This document shows positions 4,183 through 6,217 of a stretch of 6,217 nt of DNA, one piece after another. Made by a program: the position numbers and the translations under genes. How positions within the stretch are numbered: position 1 is the stretch's first letter; each line of letters begins with the position of its first letter. Source of the DNA: Deltaproteobacteria bacterium (GTDB taxonomy: Bacteria; Desulfobacterota; GWC2-55-46; JADFVP01); contig JAJRYL010000161.1 in the NCBI GenBank assembly GCA_024275855.1, positions 1 through 6,217 on the forward strand, written 5' to 3'. Below the pieces are notes generated by a model. It worked only from the letters and a program-made list of their open reading frames with translations. It was not told the DNA's origin and did no database searches.

Positions 4183-5886
4183 ATGCATAGCAGCCAGACA
4201 GGCAAAAGTTTTTACGACTACTTAGAGATACTGCTTCGGCGCAAATGGCTTCTGATCATTCCGTCCGTTATCGGTCTGGTGGCCTCCATCATCGTAGCCG
4301 GTATGCTTACGGAGTATTACCGCTCTACAACCATGATACTTATAGAAGAGCAGCAGGTCTCCGAAAGTTATGTAACACCGACCGACCTTACTCCTGTAAG
4401 CAGCCGCCTGAATACTCTTTCTCAGCAGATAATGAGCCGCACACGTCTCGAATCTATTGCCAAAGAGTTCAATCTCTTTGACGACGCGGACAAAAAAAGC
4501 ACGATGTCAAGGTTACTCGCCCGTTTGGGGCTTGACGGAAATAACAATCGCGGTGTCAGCAAAGAGGCGGTAATCAGTAACCTGCGCAACAACATTGAAG
4601 TCAAGATACTCAATGACAGGCGCAGAAGAGGCGGAAGCGGCGGAGAAGCCTTTAGAATAAGCTACGTCGGTAAAGACCCGAACACCACGATGAATATTAC
4701 CAGTACAATAGCCTCGCTTTATATCGAAGAGAACCTAAAGGTACGCGAGCAGTACGCCGAAGGCACTTCAGATTTTCTTAACGGCGAGCTGAACAAGGCA
4801 AAGCTTGAGCTTGAAGAGCAGGAAGTTACCTTGAGGCACTTTAAAGAGAACCATATGGGCAGCCTGCCCGAGCAGTTGGACGCGAACCTGAGAACGCTTG
4901 ACAGGCTTCAGTTTGAGCTTCAGAGCATTCACGACGGCCTGCAGAACAGCCAAGAACGAAAAATGCTGCTTGAGAGCAGGCTCCACAACAAGACACAGAA
5001 CCAGCCGGGCACAGAATATTTTGCAGATCCGCTTGAAACACGGCTTGGCGAACTCGAAACCGAACTTCATAACCTGCGCTCGACCTATAACGATATCTAC
5101 CCGGACGTTATAATAGTAAAAAACCGTATCGCCGACCAAAAAGCCCTTATAGCCAGGCAAAACGGTTCAGTGGTTGATGAGACGACAGACAAGAAGGCTT
5201 TAACTAATTCAGGCACGGATAAAGATATCTCAGCGGCGCAGGAAGCCGCAAACGAGATAGATAAAACGAAAAAAACTGCCGTTAACACGGAAGGTTCCGG
5301 GGTTGCCGCTAAAGTTGTCGGAGCGAAAAAGTTCAACCTTATCTCTGAGCTTTCGTTGCTAAACTCTAAAATAAAAAATTATACCAAAAAAGAGAACGAT
5401 GTACGGGCTCTTATAAAAAACTATGAGCGGCGTGTCGAGGTAACACCGGAAAACGAACAGATGATGATCGACATTAGAAGAGATTACGATATCTCGTTAC
5501 AAAACTACCGCTCTTTACTTGAGAAAAAACTTAACGCGAGGCTCGCGGCCAACCTCGAAAAGAAGCAAAAAGGTGCGCGTTTCAGGGTAATAGACCCTGC
5601 CAACCTTCCGGAAAGCCCGTTTAAACCGGACAAGAAGAAGGTAGTGGGCATGGGGCTTTTAGCCGGTTGCGGTGTCGGCGTAGGACTGATATTCCTGCTT
5701 GAGTTTCTTAATCCGGCTTTCAGAAAACCTGAAGATTTCAACGGAATTCTCGACATACCGGTACTGGCTATGATACCGCATTTTCAACCCGAGATCACTG
5801 TGCGGCAGGCAAAGAAATTACGTATTATAAAAGGGCGAAAGGAATTAAGTTCAGATGACGATGCACAGCAATTTAATAAAAAATAG
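4183..5886 (+). CDS. Wzz-like polysaccharide chain-length determinant (TIGR03007-like, GNVR family)
   Basis: This is an inner-membrane polysaccharide co-polymerase of 567 residues that sets polymer length and connects synthesis to export. Helix 1 is at about 22-42 after the family-typical opening Y-D-Y-L-E-I-L-L-R-R-K-W. A Wzz-type domain follows; F-R-I-S-Y-V-G-K-D-P (about 157-166) is a family hallmark. A long charged coiled coil (about 188-290) includes L-P-E-Q-L. A polar linker of low complexity (about 327-380) precedes a second coiled coil and the GNVR-like region, then the proline motif D-P-A-N-L-P-E-S-P-F-K-P (471-482) and helix 2 at about 487-509. The tail L-D-I-P-V-L-A-M-I-P resembles the stretch that contacts a partner ATPase in this family. 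No kinase domain or Walker A motif is fused on. It starts five bases after the barrel gene and overlaps the ATPase gene by 32 bases. Confidence 0.92.
   Translation: MHSSQTGKSFYDYLEILLRRKWLLIIPSVIGLVASIIVAGMLTEYYRSTTMILIEEQQVSESYVTPTDLTPVSSRLNTLSQQIMSRTRLESIAKEFNLFDDADKKSTMSRLLARLGLDGNNNRGVSKEAVISNLRNNIEVKILNDRRRRGGSGGEAFRISYVGKDPNTTMNITSTIASLYIEENLKVREQYAEGTSDFLNGELNKAKLELEEQEVTLRHFKENHMGSLPEQLDANLRTLDRLQFELQSIHDGLQNSQERKMLLESRLHNKTQNQPGTEYFADPLETRLGELETELHNLRSTYNDIYPDVIIVKNRIADQKALIARQNGSVVDETTDKKALTNSGTDKDISAAQEAANEIDKTKKTAVNTEGSGVAAKVVGAKKFNLISELSLLNSKIKNYTKKENDVRALIKNYERRVEVTPENEQMMIDIRRDYDISLQNYRSLLEKKLNARLAANLEKKQKGARFRVIDPANLPESPFKPDKKKVVGMGLLAGCGVGVGLIFLLEFLNPAFRKPEDFNGILDIPVLAMIPHFQPEITVRQAKKLRIIKGRKELSSDDDAQQFNKK
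5841..5844 (+). promoter_or_regulatory. ribosome binding site of the ATPase gene
   Basis: GGAA, in the context AAAGGAA, lies ten bases before ATG 5855 and 16 before the in-frame ATG 5861. The spacing favours 5855. The site is inside the chain-length gene. Confidence 0.5.
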
Positions 5887-6217
5887 GCTTAAAGATAAAC
5901 TTAAGCAGCACGAAACCGTAGGCACCGTAATACAGTACCCGGGCCACCGCAACACGGTTTGGGCCGTAGGCAGCGGCAAGGGTGGTGTCGGCAAGAGTTT
6001 TGTGACCGTTAACTTAAGTGTCATGCTTGCCCAACGCGGCAATAAAGTACTTATGATCGACGGCGATTTCGGGGCCGCCAACCTTCACACCCTCATAGGG
6101 TGCACAAGCACAAGTACGCCGCTCAGCAGCTACCTTAAAGGCGAAACAGACTCTTTTACCGAAACGGTATCAAAGACAACAGTGCCTAACCTCGATATTA
6201 TAAGCGGCGCGAAAGAC
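5855..6217 (+). CDS. MinD/FlhG-like P-loop ATPase, 3' end beyond window
   Basis: The first 121 codons of a SIMIBI-class ATPase are present. After a basic N-terminal helix (about residues 5-19) comes W-A-V-G-S-G-K-G-G-V-G-K-S (36-48), the deviant Walker A motif with signature lysine K42, then V-L-M-I-D69-G-D-F-G-A-A-N-L-H-T (65-79), the Walker A' region. D-x-D-x-G-x-A-N-L is typical of MinD and FlhG/FleN ATPases and differs from BY-kinases, which usually carry a GEGKS-type loop and D-x-D-x-R. It follows the chain-length gene with a 32-base overlap, where XrtA-type loci normally encode a tyrosine autokinase. A role in placing or powering the export machine is an inference. Switch II and any membrane-targeting helix lie outside the window, so MinD, FlhG and ParA-like alternatives cannot be separated. 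Confidence 0.88.
   Translation, partial: MTMHSNLIKNRLKDKLKQHETVGTVIQYPGHRNTVWAVGSGKGGVGKSFVTVNLSVMLAQRGNKVLMIDGDFGAANLHTLIGCTSTSTPLSSYLKGETDSFTETVSKTTVPNLDIISGAKD

Overview
This window comes from a Gram-negative bacterium. It carries an outer-membrane polysaccharide export protein and a beta-barrel with a signal peptide, so the cell has two membranes. A small redox-disulfide protein of a family common in anaerobes and frequent ATA and AGG codons are compatible with a Desulfobacterota- or Nitrospirota-like lineage. That placement is an inference and cannot be fixed from this sequence alone.

Layout. Positions 1-69 (minus strand) hold a tRNA-Arg(CCU) whose 3' end is cut by the window edge; its promoter lies at 81-109. 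A minus-strand gene at 229-444 encodes a 71-residue DUF1858-type redox protein, probably ended by a weak terminator before the tRNA promoter. From 445 to 1134 there is an AT-rich stretch of about 690 bases with no convincing gene. It holds a candidate minus-strand promoter, several inverted repeats and one doubtful 56-codon ORF with a possible membrane helix. Everything after that is on the plus strand: a LuxR/NarL-type regulator with a degenerate receiver (1135-1788), a regulatory gap (1789-2006), then a tight gene cluster running off the right edge.

The cluster is an exopolysaccharide secretion operon of the type found with PEP-CTERM/exosortase (XrtA) systems: a zinc-ribbon PilZ protein (2007-2357), a short polysaccharide export (OPX) protein (2396-3034), a beta-barrel outer-membrane protein broken by a single-base frameshift (3024-4177), a Wzz-like chain-length determinant (4183-5886) and the start of a MinD/FlhG-like ATPase (5855 to the edge). 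Genes overlap or lie within 38 bases of each other. The upstream gap carries a near-consensus sigma-70 promoter (TTGACG-N17-TATAAT) and, about 110 bases earlier, a sigma-54-like element.

How they may work together (inference): the PilZ protein has an intact c-di-GMP motif and could link this second messenger to export. The Wzz-like protein would span the inner membrane and periplasm. The short OPX protein has no barrel-forming region of its own, so the separate barrel encoded next to it would be the likely outer-membrane exit. The frameshift in that barrel is therefore the most consequential oddity: it is either a sequencing error, an inactivating mutation or an on/off switch. No exosortase, PEP-CTERM substrate, glycosyltransferase or BY-kinase is visible in the window.
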